Made by a program: the position numbers and the translations under genes. DNA of 64,000 nt from Tyto alba (Eukaryota > Chordata > Aves > Strigiformes > Tytonidae). Where the stretch lies: contig NW_024881313.1 in NCBI RefSeq assembly GCF_018691265.1, forward strand, positions 37,875,518 through 37,939,517. The letters run 5' to 3'. The notes beneath the pieces are model-generated. The model was not told the origin of the DNA. It searched no databases and worked only from the letters and a program-made list of their open reading frames with translations. Below, piece by piece: positions 1 to 13,749 of the stretch (position 1 is the first letter of the stretch; every line of letters begins with the position of its first letter).

Positions 1-806
1 AAAGAGGATGGAATACAAACTGCAAATGCATGAACACCAGATAGGATTAAAGTAGCCAAACTGGAGCCACTTACAATTATTATGTTTAATGTAAGTTTGA
101 TGTCTAGGTGCAGCTCCCAGTCAGTAAGACATCATCTCCCGTACAGTAGACACTTATACTAGAAGAGGGTAAAATTCTTGGTTTCATCAGCTCCAGAAAA
201 GCTCAAGGATCGGTAGTCAGGCTTGAACAATTTACCCCAAATAGCCCATGACAGTAATGTGCTGGGAAGGCCTTGGTACAGTTTTGATCCTTGCTTTCTC
301 TCCCGCTCTCACACACTACCCATACATATTTCAGATGTAGGCAGTAGGATCAAACTGGGCAGATATGGAAGGAAGCTACAGGGATGCAAACTGTGCCATT
401 GCAGCTCCCCACAGGTATGCAGAAAGGGCACAGGTTCGTTTAAGATTCTTGCATAGAACAGTTGTTGGGAATATGGCAATAAAAGAACAATGAAATATAA
501 ATTTATATGAGACTCAGGACTAATCATTAACACACTTTGCAGATTCTTGTCTGTTTCTCTGTAACAATTGTGCTTTGACAACAACACAAAGAAGTAATAA
601 ATTATGCTAAAATTACTTAATAACATTCAGTAATTAATCAAACTAACAACATATTGTTTCAGGGCTCCACTGGGCTAATATTTAATCTCTATTAGCCTCA
701 TTTCTCCTCCTTAAACTGGAAATTTAAGAGCTTCTTTCTATAGTATATTTGTTTCTCATTTCCATGAACGGTCAGTTCTTCAGGGAACAGGTATATGGCA
801 CCTAAC

Positions 807-843
807 ACTTGATATTTGATAAATAACTTGATATTTGATAAAT
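807..843. repeat. Two-copy 18-bp tandem duplication, period 19
   Basis: The 18-mer acttgatatttgataaat occurs at 807-824 and again, identically, at 826-843, separated by a single a. This is a short local duplication, probably replication slippage. Perfect identity suggests it is young. Confidence 0.85.
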
Positions 844-2601
844 TTTTCTAACTATAGTTGCAGTATATATAAAGAAGCAATACTAATGATGTGTTTGAAG
901 AGGTGATAGCCCCTGCAAAACTGGATTGCATATTTTCCAGATGGGGTAGATTCATTTCATTTGCCTCATTGGTTTGTTAAGCCTTGTACCAGGAATGCAA
1001 ATAATAAGAATCTGATTTATGATTTATCAGAATGTACAGAAGTCTTTAACATACATGTTTAAGAAGACCCCTGACAGGAAATTTGCAGCTTAAATACATT
1101 CTGATTGCATAATTGCCCCAAACCCCAGAAAGCAGTGCTATCTGGTTGCACATCTTCTAGAATATTATGGCTACATCTGTCCTAGTAAATCAAGCAGGAC
1201 GAGGGCCTGTTTTCTGTTTTTTAGGCCAAGCATCATGAAGAAGCCTTTGCCTTTACCACCAAACTCCTTCAACAATCAAAGCAACAATGCCAAATGCAAA
1301 CTGCCTGTTGGGAATGACCCCTGTAGTGATGTAACTTCTGAACCATAGCCAGGAGTTGTTTTGGGAAGTGCTGCTGGAGGCTGCTGACCCAGAAGGGCTG
1401 TTGCTCACACTAGGGACAATCTTAAAAGTTTACAAGTATGCCAATAAAGTTACAGTTCCTTGCAATATTCCTTGCCTCTGTTTAATTCACTAGTATGGAC
1501 ATAACTCCATGAGAAGGCTTTTCTTGTAATAAACAAAACTGTGTTACTCGATACGTAGAATAAGTATTACAGATCCCAGGTGTTTTGATCCATTAATATG
1601 TAATTCAGATAGTCCTTGCTTTTTTATCAGAAAAATCAAGAAAAAAAATAATGGCAAATGTTTTGCAGGCATGTGGTGGTTTACATACACAAATATTAAG
1701 CCATAGCAGCTGAAGACTTTGATGAAGAACAGACTTCTCAGTGGCACCAGCCTGATGCTAGATTTTATGCCAAACAAAGGCAAAACTGCAAAGCTTGCAC
1801 TTCACAAAGAACATATAACACATAAACATAGAGGCAGAAATTTAAATGAAAGAGTGAAATGGAGTATTCCTGTGCTGCTTGCCATATTTCAAATGGGCTC
1901 AGATTTCTCCTTAAAAATATAAACTCCACTTCAGTCCTAAGTGAGTGAATGTAGTCTGCTCTAGATCAAAGTGGATGATAGTGATAATATTTTCTGGCCT
2001 TAACATCAACAAAACCTTTAAATAAATTCAGACTTCCATGCAGACTTTTCGCAGTTCTCTTCTTCTCTCTGTATTTATAATGGCTTATTATAGGTCTAGT
2101 CATTGAATGGATATTCCATACAATTAATTTCCAATGGTGATTTTCAAAATACTTGAATTTAAACAGACTACACTATGACACTGCTTTACACTTCCCAAAA
2201 TAGATTTAACAAGTCATCGTGTGAAGAGATTTCTGGGTTTGGTTTTCTTCTTTTTTTTCTTATACTTTTTTTCACCTGACTGCAATTCCTCAGTTATATT
2301 GTGTGGAAAGTATCTACTCTTGTCTAGTTTTGAAAGCTAAGCCATCCTGGATGTACCTCGTTCCTACATAAAAGTACAGGAGAACACAAGGTTCAATGAG
2401 TAGAGCTGTGTCTGAACAGTAAAAGTGGGATTCCACTTACCTAACCTTTCATATCTAAACTTGACATAGCTACAGGTTTTCTTCTCACGGTCCTATCACC
2501 TCATAAAGAGATTCAACCCAATTTGCCTGTTATTCAGTTTCTAAGAGAGCACATCAGATGACTACTTACATTTACACATGTAGTTTTCAGATTATAACAA
2601 A

Positions 2602-2634
2602 TTTTCAATTAGAACAAGTTTTCAATTAGAACAA
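2602..2634. repeat. Two-copy 16-bp tandem duplication, period 17
   Basis: ttttcaattagaacaa is present at 2602-2617 and 2619-2634 without a mismatch. It is a short slippage-type duplication in AT-rich DNA with no function implied. Confidence 0.85.
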
Positions 2635-3219
2635 ATAAATCCCACCTACAGTGAACTAGAAACCTCAGAAACTGGTTGAGTTTTAAGAGTGTATTTTAGA
2701 ACTGCTAAACCGAGACAATAAGAAGGAAAGAAGAGAACTGCTCTCTGACTGACTCTAAATAAAACTCTTCTTCCCATTCATTCAACCCAATCATGACTGT
2801 GTCACTCAAGAAAAGAGGCAGAAACACAAATGTCTGAATTTCCAAGATAGATATTTTTTTTCTGAAGAATCTAAGCTCAAAACATCAGACTTAGCTCAAA
2901 ATATTTCTCTGCTTTTTCTTATACTTTTTGCATATACTTCATACGTCCAACATTTTAATGCAAGCTCCTCTAGGCAGCATCATCTCTTCTACAGGCTGCT
3001 TCGAAGACCATACACTGTCCAGAAAGATGACTGAGTCTTTCATAGGATCTCAACTAGCAGAAGGCTGTGAAGGAAAAAGAAGATAGTAAATCCATCTTGC
3101 CAGGTGTCTTGGAAGTAAACACAAGGGATTATTTTTTCTTCCTACTAAAGAGTAAATGATCAGGAAAGTCTAGAACTGCTGTAAGTGTGAAAATAACAGA
3201 CAATTAATTATCCAACATT

Positions 3220-3259
3220 GTTTTTTTTTTGTTTTTTTTTTTGTTTTTTTTTTTTTTTT
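3220..3259. repeat. T-rich tract with interspersed G
   Basis: About 40 bases of nearly pure T broken by three single G residues (T10-12 G pattern). On the minus strand it reads as a long A-rich tail, but no transposon or processed-transcript body can be seen on the 5' side of that tail. Treated as low-complexity sequence. Confidence 0.85.
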
Positions 3260-3746
3260 CTATTGATTTAATTTACACAAAACTGTAATCCTAGAAGTGG
3301 GAAAGGAAGTAAGAAAGGAGTCAGGAGAAACCCAGGAGCTTGTGCAATGAGTTACAAATCCTTGACTTGAGGTAACTTTCAACTGGATGTTGACCCAAAC
3401 CAGACAAGTTGTATCAATTTTCCTCATTATTTCTTGGAAGCTAGGGGGATTATTCAAACCTAAATGCTCAGAGGTATATTGCACACTAAAAAAAAATAAC
3501 TTCTGTGACAAAACCCAAATATTCTTCATTTCATGCAGAAATGGTTATTGTCAGGTTGGAGAATCACTGTAGCCCAAAAGATTACAGCCGAGAGATGTTA
3601 ATGAAATAAAAGCACCATATCTGTCATTGCTAAAATATTTTATTGTACATAAATTAGTAAGTGGGGGAGAACAAAGGCAGGCATGATATCTCTGCTTTGT
3701 CTCCAGTGTAAGTGTGAAACTCTGTCCCCCAAAGGGAGAACTTAAT

Positions 3747-3773
3747 AGGCTCAATTAAGATCTAATTGAGCCT
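3747..3773. other. Perfect inverted repeat (11-bp arms)
   Basis: Arms aggctcaatta (3747-3757) and taattgagcct (3763-3773) are exact reverse complements around the 5-base loop agatc. It is followed by TTTTT at 3774-3778, which resembles a Pol III or factor-independent stop, but there is no transcription unit to attach it to. Each arm contains a TAATTG/CAATTA core. Confidence 0.75.
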
Positions 3774-4246
3774 TTTTATGAATTTTAAATAAATAATCTT
3801 TTGCCACTTGCCTTCAGAAGAGTCATGGATCATAAACAACTGATGCTGTCATTACAGTGTGCTGAGAGGCATCTGTTTTCTCTAGGTGGTATTTTTATTG
3901 TGTTTTACATGCTATTAAGCATACAAAGGGCTGTGTAGTTTAAATGATTAATAAATGATATTTAGAAGTTAACACATTTATTTTTAAAATAGAAGTGAGA
4001 TCTTTACATGTCAGCTTGTCGTCAGCCCTACTACCTCTATCTATCATAGGAGAGTATTCTTACCGTATAATAGCTTCTAATTAAATTTCTTTTTAGTGTG
4101 AAACTCTTCAAACCATGCTTGTGCTTAACCATGTCAGACCTGTCAAAATACATGAAGGTTTGATGGGATTAAATCCAAAGCAACATTGCACAGAAGGATG
4201 TGTCACAGCTAGAAATTTATTTCTTTCTTATAATATGGACAGAAAT

Positions 4247-4263
4247 AAAAAAAAAAAAAAAAA
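4247..4263. repeat. Poly(A) tract, 17 nt
   Basis: An uninterrupted A run in otherwise ordinary sequence. No AATAAA plus transcript-like body that would mark a processed pseudogene was recognised upstream. Confidence 0.85.
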
Positions 4264-4853
4264 TGGTGGCACCCTGCATACAAACCTCACTCAAAACACT
4301 GCTATGTCCAACAATGCTCATACTGTTAATTATTTTTTTGACTGAATAATAATTTCCTTAATATAAATGCTGTTATAGACACCTCCTGCTATTTCATTAT
4401 GTTCTGTTTATGATGCCATGGAAATTACTCTGAAAATAAAATTAAATATAAAAATTCTATTAATGGGAAAAAATTGGAAACTGAGAATTCCAGAAGACAC
4501 AAGCAAAGTACATCCCTAGGTCTGAAGTAGAGAGGTGGAAAAGACTCACTGAATTATTCATTTCATCTCTCTACAAAGCATAGATGTACTAATACAAAGG
4601 TGGAGGAATTGGGTTGTTTAGCTCAAAGGTTGCAAACATAAGATGAACTGAAGGTGCTTTATAAAAAGGAGGTTAATCAAGTGTCTATTAATCTACAGTA
4701 TTTTCTAGATCAGTAAATCTCATCCAGGTCTACAACTGGCTTTGAGATGGAACTAATGAAGGAATCCAGTTTCAGATATTATTTAAATGCGAATGTCTCC
4801 ATGTGAGTTTTTTCAGGTGAGCCTGGTCAGTAATCTCTTATTACAGACAGTGG

Positions 4854-4882
4854 AGATCTAACTGATGCCATCAGTGAGATCT
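4854..4882. other. Near-perfect 29-bp palindrome
   Basis: The left arm 4854-4867 (agatctaactgatg) pairs with the right arm 4869-4882 (catcagtgagatct) at 13 of 14 positions around a single central c. With a 1-base spacer this is effectively a palindrome rather than a stem-loop with a natural loop. Function unknown. Confidence 0.7.
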
Positions 4883-7800
4883 AAAGAGCCATTCAGTTCA
4901 ATATGAAGCAAAGACCAACATTTGGTCAGTCATTTATTCTATCAATTGAATGTATGGCCTTGATCTTCATTGACAAGTGACCACTTGCATATTTAGCTCA
5001 AACACAAAGACTTAGCATAATCACACCTTTAAATATAAGTGGCTGAATCTGGATCCAGGTGACCTTGATTTACCTTTCCTTTCAACATCATCTTGTTTTG
5101 CCTTATCCACTTGCATGAAAAGGTCCTGAGGGCAGGCTTGAACTTGCTGTGTTTGTTGAAGACCATGTTTAGGGCCAAGCTCACCAGCTTTGGCTAGCCT
5201 CTTCGAGTGCTACCAGACAGTAAAAAAATTGCTTCAACTATATTTTAAGAAAATAAATACCTACTGATATTTTTCTCAAAATATAAAATTAATGAAATGT
5301 GGGATTTCTTTGAAATTTATATCAAAGTAGGAAAAAGAAAATCTCTGGCAAAGGTGAGTCCCACTGTGATGGGGAGTAACTTCTTGTACCTGTTAGAAAT
5401 GAAGAGGCTTGTGGGATGATTTGTGAGATCTCAGTTGATTTTTTGACAGTGGATGCTTTATTAATGAAACTTCAGCTCTTCATCTCTCCATCATGCAGTG
5501 AACCTCAGGACAGGGACAGAACGTAGTTCAAGAATTACTTTACAATTCAGATGCCTTAAGCAGCTTCTTGTACCATGTTCGAAGTCATTTACTCCATTAT
5601 TCAACCTTCTACAGAAAGCTTTGGTTGACATTAACAACCTGGGTTTATTTTGAAGTTAATGTGAATTGCAGACACCTGCATGACTGATTTGAACTGTTTA
5701 TGAGAGCAGCCCAAAAATATATCCTGATCAATGCCCAAATTAGAAACCTGGGAACAATTATCTTTTTTCATCCATATGCAGTTACCTCAGAGCCAAAGTG
5801 CATTTTCCCTATGTTGAGGCTATACCCCATTATTATTTATTTTCTGTACTGCAGAAACACCTTGAAACTCCAGGCTGAAGTCACTCGTGTCAAGTGCAGT
5901 ATAACCATAAATTAAGAGACAGTTCTTGTCCCCAAAAACAAGTTATCTAAAAATTAGATGTTTTGAGAAAAAGTGTGTGAAGATGAAGGGCTACAATGAA
6001 ATTAATTCTTTACTTAAAGGTGACCCAACAGGTGAAAAGAAAAGCTAAGGACAGAACCCAGGTGTCTCCATCCCTGAGAGAGTTCTAAATATGCATTTAA
6101 TAAAATATTTATCAGTTTGCATTCCTGTGGGTCAAATCACCTGAGATTTTCATGGCTTCTGTGTATAATTAATAAAATAAATAATAAAATGTTGGTATTT
6201 TTCTTTTCTTCTGTAACATCAGAAGAAACAGACCTCACACCAAAATGAAAAAAAAAAGAAAACAACGCCTGAATTGGGGATATTTCCTGAAGTTGAATAA
6301 CATAAGATAAATAATTTAATAAAAAATATTTTTATTAATAATGATAACAAATAATATCAAAATAAACAATTAAATAACATTTAATTTATGGATTACATTC
6401 TCCCTTTATTGCAGGGGCATAATTGAAAATTTTGAAAAACAGGAACAAATCTGTTTGAAAAACAAATTATTCATATTTGCATATAACTGCATGAATAACT
6501 GACCTATACCAAAACCTATTGATCAATATATAGTTATATACAGATAATATATATTACAAAACTAAGTGCATTTAAATATATAGAGAAAAGAGGTAAAAAT
6601 AATCCTCAAAATTAGGATTTTCTCTTTTTAATTGCAAAGTTTATATTTTTATAGTTTTATATTCTGTATTTTGATAGGGTGTTTTTTTTTTATGTTAGAA
6701 GAAAGTGTGAAAGCATTTTTGAAAATTCTATTTCACTTCTTTTCCTCAGCATTATTTGCAAACAAGAGGAAAGAAGAGCCTTCTCAATCATGGATTTACT
6801 GTTGTAATTTTAACTTGAAATGTGTAGCAACAGGCTTTATCTGGGTTGCAAAGTGGCACTTTTCATAAGCCCTCTGAATGTTTTCAATCAGTTAATGTCA
6901 TTGCTACAATAACAAGGACTCAACGAGGCATGAAATGGCCTTTGGGGATATAAAAATAACATCAGTTCTCTTGTTTTCCAAGTTCACTATTTTACTATCA
7001 AATCCGAGCAATTCTCAAATGTAAACAATGCTTCAAAAGCCTAACATTCATAAAGCATTTTACAAGCAGAAATAAAAATGCTAGTTATCATCCTCTGTGA
7101 GTCTTGTTTAAAATGATCTGAGTTTGCCCCTGTATATATATTTGTAATTAGGCTACGATATTTAATCAATCACTAGAACAGCACAGATGTCAGGACATAA
7201 AAACTCTGGGTTTTGAGTTATGTCCCAGAAGCCTTTAAACCAATTTGTTTTTCATTGCTGAGAGTTAAAAATCAAGACTTACTTCATTGGGCTGGTGAGT
7301 TGCAATGGTGCTGAACTGATTTGAAGCAAAATATAATCAGGTACATAAAATAAATCAAGCAAAATAAAGAGCCAACCTCTGGCTAAACTTACTCCTGTTA
7401 TATCAAGTTAATTTAAAATGAGATAACAATGATATAAGAAGGTTACAAGAAATATGATCATCAGGATAGGGAAAATATTGACTCTTCTTAAGTGTTCCCT
7501 TCCTGGTTGGAAAAAAGGCAACTTGGGGATGATATAATAATTAAAGTTAACTAATGTGATCCTGAATGTTTCATAGGGTAATGAGAACAAATTTCTGAAC
7601 TGTAAAAAATTCATGTATATTATATTTGCCTTTCCCAGTAGACATGGTAAACCAGAAAGCCAACTTTATTATAGAATAAAACAAAGAAAACAAGCAGAAG
7701 CCTTATCAGATAGGCATGCAAAGAGCACACTGGTCTTATTCTTTCTAGGTTACCCTCATATTTCCAAAGAAAGAAACAACAAAAATATTACACGTGGCAC

Positions 7801-9148
7801 AAGAAAGTTTTGTATATTGCTGTGACTGCATGGATAAACACAGTACAAATTCCACTTGTTATTCATGTCAGATCGATATTTAGGGAAAAAAAGTTTGTGT
7901 CATCACATTAGGCAGCCAAGACCATGTTAAACAGGGGAGGTTGTGTGTAAAATTAATCACTGTGATGCCTTTTTCAGAAGGATAAATTTAAAAGAACTAA
8001 AGCTAGGTGATAATTGAATCTTTTTTTTTTTTTCTTAGTATGTCTCCTAATGAAACCTGCATAAAGTTAGCTGAGCACACCATGGTTTTTTAAATTTCTT
8101 ATTCTTTTTTATTTTTCTTCATTTTTTTTTAAAGGTAGTTTAACTGGAAAAACTAAGTTTACTCTGGATAATGATTAAATATTTTGTATGAAGTTAAGGT
8201 TTTTCTGATGTCCAGTAATACAGAAATATAGAAAATTAGATACAAAATACGAATTATAAATGTAGAACATAGCTATAATATAGAATTTTAAAATAAATAG
8301 AAAATAATATAGGGCAACCATGCATATTTAAGAAGAGAACTCAGGTATACAGAACAGAAGAGAAAGACAGAAGAAGAAAATATCAAAATATGGAGTAAAA
8401 ATTTTAGGAAATCTTTCTGTCTACTGAGCTATTTAAGATAGCATCCAGCTGTTTTACCTTTAGAGACTTAAAAATTTGACGTCTAAGTCTGCACTAGTCA
8501 CCTACGCAGCTTTAATAGTGACTGGAGAACAGACAAAGTGTTTAGACAGGCAAAAGCCATCTGCTGATTTTAGGAACTGTCATATTTTAATTGCTAACTA
8601 GGGCTGATACTGGCCTTACCTACTTTTTGATATATATTGCTGAAGAGTCATGCTGTCTTTCCACTACATCCTGGGTAAAACGAGCTCTTCTGGTGTGCAC
8701 AGGGTTGTGCTGGTGAGTGAGAGGCTGAGGAGGAAGGGAGGGAGCCATCGCTGAAATAACGTCCTTCCTGTGCTGGTGGGAAAGGTAAATTCAGAGGCAC
8801 GGAAAATCTTCTAGTGCCTGAAGAATCCAAATGTCAGAAATGGAAGGTGGCTGAAGGCAGCCCATGGGTTTTCTAAAGGTTGTCTTGTGAGACAGGGACA
8901 GTATGTGTGGAGAGTTTCTCCAAAAGCCTTTGTCAGACCGGTATGGGCCCATAAGCAAGGTTGACATCTGTGTTGTAGACTTCCCCACCTGAGCTGATCT
9001 TAACCTCTTTGTGTAGTCCATACTGATCCAGTCACTGAGTTGGGGAGTGTGGTTACCCTTACCCTGAAGTAGATGTCTAAAGTAGATTAAGTAAAGCCAG
9101 AATTAATTCTTTCCTTTATGCACTGGGAAAGTAGGATATTGTCCCACC

Positions 9149-9167
9149 GCAGACAGTTGCTGTCTGC
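9149..9167. other. Perfect short hairpin, 8-bp arms
   Basis: gcagacag (9149-9156) and ctgtctgc (9160-9167) are exact reverse complements with the loop ttg. The overlapping words GTCTGC and CAGAC resemble SMAD half-sites. A hairpin this short is expected occasionally by chance. Confidence 0.6.
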
Positions 9168-10693
9168 AGTCACATTAGGTAACTCTCTCTTACTTTGATG
9201 GACTTCACCCCACTAATATCTCTGATGACTAAATCAAAGCTATTCAATCTACACAGTACTTCTTGGAAACTGGCATTTGGCCACAACTATTAAGACATCT
9301 ATACCTTATAAGAAAAAAACATCAACTAAAATGATTGAAATTTCACACTTACTGACATTTGAGAAAGCTGACACTAATCCAGGAAACACTTTATCTCAAT
9401 GTGTTGTTTCACCTTGGTCTGCAGTGCTGACAGCCTGCTAGCAAACGCTTTACACCCTGTGTGTATGATACTTAGACAACTAAGGAGCTTCTATTACCTT
9501 CACTGATCCTTGAATTTAAATACTAGGCTGTAACTCTCATCCGCTAAGTGTTTAGTCTGGTCCAAATATTTCATATGCCTCCTCTGAATTTTGGCTGAAT
9601 TTTTTAACTAAAAACAGGACACTGTCTTTAATTATTTACTCCAAATCCCAAAGAAAGAGACAATTTAATCTTGAAGAGTCTCTGTGAACAGTTAGTATGT
9701 CCAGGAAAATTGTTAAAGACTAATCTGCAAGAAGTGTCCTGCAAATAATTGGGTGGTTTTATGGATTTTTTTTTTTTTTAAGTATCTCTGTAAAATGTAC
9801 AAACAGTGGATTACTTTATTTTGCTTTAATTTGTCAGTGAGTATTAGAATCGGAAAACTTTTTGGCTAAGTCACTCAATTCAGCATAGGCAAAGGCAGTG
9901 GTAAAAGAGTTTTACCTCGTCTTGGGTATGAAATCAGTCAAGAGTTCAAGTCCTCACCAGATGGACATGACATTTTGTAAATCTTATAACTGGAAGACAT
10001 GGAATATGAAATTTCTCTCCCAAGATAAATGCTGACTATACTACATTTCCTTAGCTGTTAATTAGTTTTTTAATTATTATATATTTTTCTAAAATTTTTA
10101 TTTTCCTAAAAGAAAATACTTATCATTATTAATCTACATCAACTAACAGGAATTTTTTCACTCTTCTTTCTTTAAACAAGCTATTCATAGAGTATTTGCT
10201 GTTTGTAAAATTTCATCAGATCCTACTAGTAATCATTGGTACACTTCTAGCCTCATTCAAAATGGCATAGATAGGCAACTCTAGACATTGACTCCTCCTG
10301 GACATCTATCTTGCAGAAGGATGAATCATTTTCCACTGATTAGTGAGAAAACTGTTAGAAGTTTAAGGTTAGATGACAGGAAATACCTAGAACCAGTGCA
10401 CACATATCAGATAAGCCAGTCAAAATCAATGTTTTCCACAGAAAAAGTTCTAGCACATGATGATACAGTCAAGATATCAAAGCAGATTATTCATATTTTT
10501 ATTAATATTAGAGGTTCACAAAACAGTCATGTTTGGAACTGAAATTACTTCCACATGGTATCTGTTTGAAAGAGAGTCAACTTTCTTTTTTTATCTGCAG
10601 CAAAATCACTTCAAAGCCTCTGAAGTTGAGGATAGCTAACAAAAAAAGTACATCTTGGCCATTCTTATATTTAAACAAAACCACTACAATCAT

Positions 10694-10762
10694 TAAACAA
10701 ACAAACAAACAAACAAATAAACAAACAAACAAAAACAAACAAACAAAAAAACACAAAAAAAG
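10694..10762. repeat. (CAAA)n microsatellite
   Basis: Imperfect tandem CAAA units with an ATAA interruption, grading into an A-rich tail. The apparent Lys/Gln/Thr/Asn-rich peptide read through it (ORF 10533-10811) is an artefact of the repeat. Confidence 0.9.
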
Positions 10763-12139
10763 AGCACTTTTTCTTTCACTACTTCAAATTCAATGGATCT
10801 TCTGGACTTAGAGATCTATAGGTGCCTGAGACCAATATGGATTGCTCTGCTTTTGAGAGAGAGTACTGATGTGGAGGTGAAGGCCATGAAAGGATATTAC
10901 TTACTAAGAGAATGTATTTAATGTACCACACTGGTATCCGCCCTCTTTGGATTTTGGACAATTAATTTAATCTGTCCTTCATGCTGCCTATCTCTAACCA
11001 TCTAAAAGTTGGTATTTGAGATCTTCCTCCCAGGAGAAAAATATAGCAGCCTGAAGAAGATGCTTCATCTCTTTTGATGGAGATAACTCAAGTCATCCCC
11101 TCAGACTAGAGGAGTATCTCAGACTGCTTACCAACTACCCGGTGGCCAGTTATCTGAGAAATATATCACTCTACGGGAAGGAGTGCAACAAGACCTGAGC
11201 TGGCCTTGCCTCTTCTTAATTGAAGCTTGAGGAAAGCAGGTTGAAAAGAACAAGTACACCAGGACACAAACCTCCTTACCTGTGAGAGCAGTCCCCTGGA
11301 TTCATGTGTGTCCCTTGCCTGTGGGGAAGAGCCTGTGTGTAGGCACAACCATTTCCTGAAGCGTGCAACTAAAAATGAGACAGAAATGATACAAATGTGA
11401 ACCTCTGTGAGAATTTGTGGCTAATATATACCAGGCTGCTAAAAAATAAAATAAATAAATAATAGTTAAAAGTGAAAGAAGCAACCCCAAAGGAGGAGAT
11501 TGTATTACGTGTTCCAAAAAAGACCATTCAAAAAAACAAATCTTCAGAGTTCTACACTGCCTCTGTTTCCTTCTCCCTCTCTTTTTCGTGGGTATTCCTG
11601 GCACAGAGAAGCACTAAAGGTACCCTCTTTAAAGCCTCCAATTATTTTATATAGTTTTCAGTTTACTCTGGAATCTTGCTTAGGCAGTTGTAATCTTCCT
11701 CCAAAAGTTTTCTATGTATGAGCAGGGAAAAGCTTATTATTAAATCAGTACAGGGAAACTGGCAAGTGTTATGTCCCTGTTCTTTTTGGACAAATCTTAA
11801 TTGTTACCTACTCTTATTTTTGTTGTGCACACAATCAGTTACAAGTTATTTCTTTCTGAGAGATGCCATATGTTGAAGCACAGTTGCTCTCCACATTGAC
11901 AGACTACTGACGTCCCTTAGAGCTCTAACAAATCCACAGAGCTTCATGCACTATTAGTATTGCCCAGACCAGCACACCTGATCTGTCTCCCTGTCTTTCT
12001 AGTCTATTATTTGTGTCAAACCTACCTTTTTCTCTTCCTTTTTTTCCCATTAGGTTACTGCATTTAGGGATTGGAAGAACAGAGATTTTGTTGATTATTT
12101 CTCTAGGGAAATATACTTTTTTATTTATTTGGGATTTTA

Positions 12140-12162
12140 CTTTATTTATTTATTTATTTTCC
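12140..12162. repeat. (ATTT)n microsatellite
   Basis: Repeated TTTA/ATTT units within a T-rich stretch that begins near 12117. Confidence 0.75.
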
Positions 12163-12221
12163 TTGAGACTCAGCTTGGGATTTGGTAACGTTGTATGTGT
12201 TTAAAACAAATAAACAAACAG

Positions 12222-12246
12222 AAAAAAAAAAAAAAAAAAAAAAAAA
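12222..12246. repeat. Poly(A) tract, 25 nt
   Basis: An A run preceded by AAACAAATAAACAAACAG. It could be the tail of an old retroposed sequence on +, but no body was recognised upstream. Confidence 0.85.
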
Positions 12247-13724
12247 GAATCCCTGAGAAAGAGGTTCAAATGACCAGTTTCCTTGACTGATGCCTCCATT
12301 TCTCAGTTGCCCTGACTCAGTTCTCATTTTGAAAGATCTCCTGTGTCAGCCTTTCAAATTGACATGTTTGGGGTTCATTAAATGAAGAGACTCAGTAAAG
12401 ATGTCAACAGCCCTGAAAATACATCTCCTATTCTCATGGCAACTGAAGGGAAGAACTGGAAATGGCTATTTGGAAATATACTGCTTTCCTCCCTTCTTAT
12501 TTCTTTCTCTGGTGTTTTCCAAATGCTTCATATGTGATCTGGACATAGTCATACACCATAGATAGACTCAGGTAGTATTGTAAAGAATGGGCAGATCTGT
12601 ATATACAACATTTGCTTCAAAGTGAGCAACAGGGTTATTGAACCCACAAGTTTAAAAGACATGAAAGGGGAACTGGGGAAAAATGTAGCTGAGTTAGGTA
12701 ACAGCATTAACCACTACATGTGCAGGTAGGAGACAAGTGTTTCCATGTTTTAGGTCTGGAGACAAGAGTTTCTATGCGTTAAGTCTGGTGCACGTGATCT
12801 ACACCCCTCGTCCTGCTGGGAGGTTGTGATGGGAACCTACCCAGAGTGTTGGTTGCTCCTAGCCCTGGTGATATCACCTAGACCAGTGCTGAAGGTTACC
12901 ATACACTTTCCATGTGTGAGTTCAAGAAGTTCTGCTGAGCTTTTCTACTTTAGTCTCCTCCTCTTCCTGGTTGCTACTTCCTTCTTGGAGGAAAAGCTAT
13001 TGACCTGGAATGCATTGTACAACTGATATCATCTTGGAAAGTTAATATTGCTTTACATAAGATTGAAACGACTGTAGTCTTTTACACAACATGCCCTGTA
13101 CTTGAATAACAGAGGTACCAAGGCAATTTTTCCCCCAAATAAATATGTACAAACACCTTATTCTTTTCCATGAGCTATCCCATAGTTTAGAGATGTATAG
13201 CTGTAGAGAATACATCACGGTAGTAATACAAAAATATTTCTTTTCAAGTCTCTCAGTATAAGAACTGATGGAGTAGCATTTGTCTGAAGCAAAAAATAAT
13301 AAGCCTGCAACACTGGATAAGTCATGGACAAATATGTAAACTACACTGGATAAATCTGATGTTAATCTTCTAATTGAAGTATTGATGTTACCAGCCTTGT
13401 TTTTTCTTATCAACACCAAAACTGGACCTCCAATGACTTTGGGACATAAACACTTCTCTTTGTTTCATCTCTCATTCATTCTTCCATCTCCATTTATCTC
13501 CCTCAAGCTCTCCAGCTCCAAATCCATGCTGTAACTTAATTAGAAACCTTATTGAGTTAGAAATACTAAGGCAGAATCCGTCATCCTCAAAAAATCCCTT
13601 GCAGGATCAGGAGACCTTTTTTTTCCCCTAGTAGTTAAAATTCTCTTCAAATCTTTGTTTATTAATTTATAACCATCTGTGTCAAACAACAAATAATAAG
13701 GCAGAGAATTAAACCATAAAACTG

Positions 13725-13749
13725 AAAAAAAAAAAAAAAAAAAAAAAAA
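13725..13749. repeat. Poly(A) tract, 25 nt
   Basis: An uninterrupted A run, followed about 80 bases on (13828-13848) by a second A-rich tract. No element body was identified. Confidence 0.85.

Noticed and set aside
9900..9965. tRNA-like 'agagttcaagtcctcac' T-arm word
   Set aside because: The sequence upstream cannot be folded into acceptor, D and anticodon arms of matching length.
13042..13419. 125-codon ORF on the minus strand
   Set aside because: No recognisable domain, no exon-like signals and no supporting neighbours. A few ORFs of this length are expected by chance in 64 kb.
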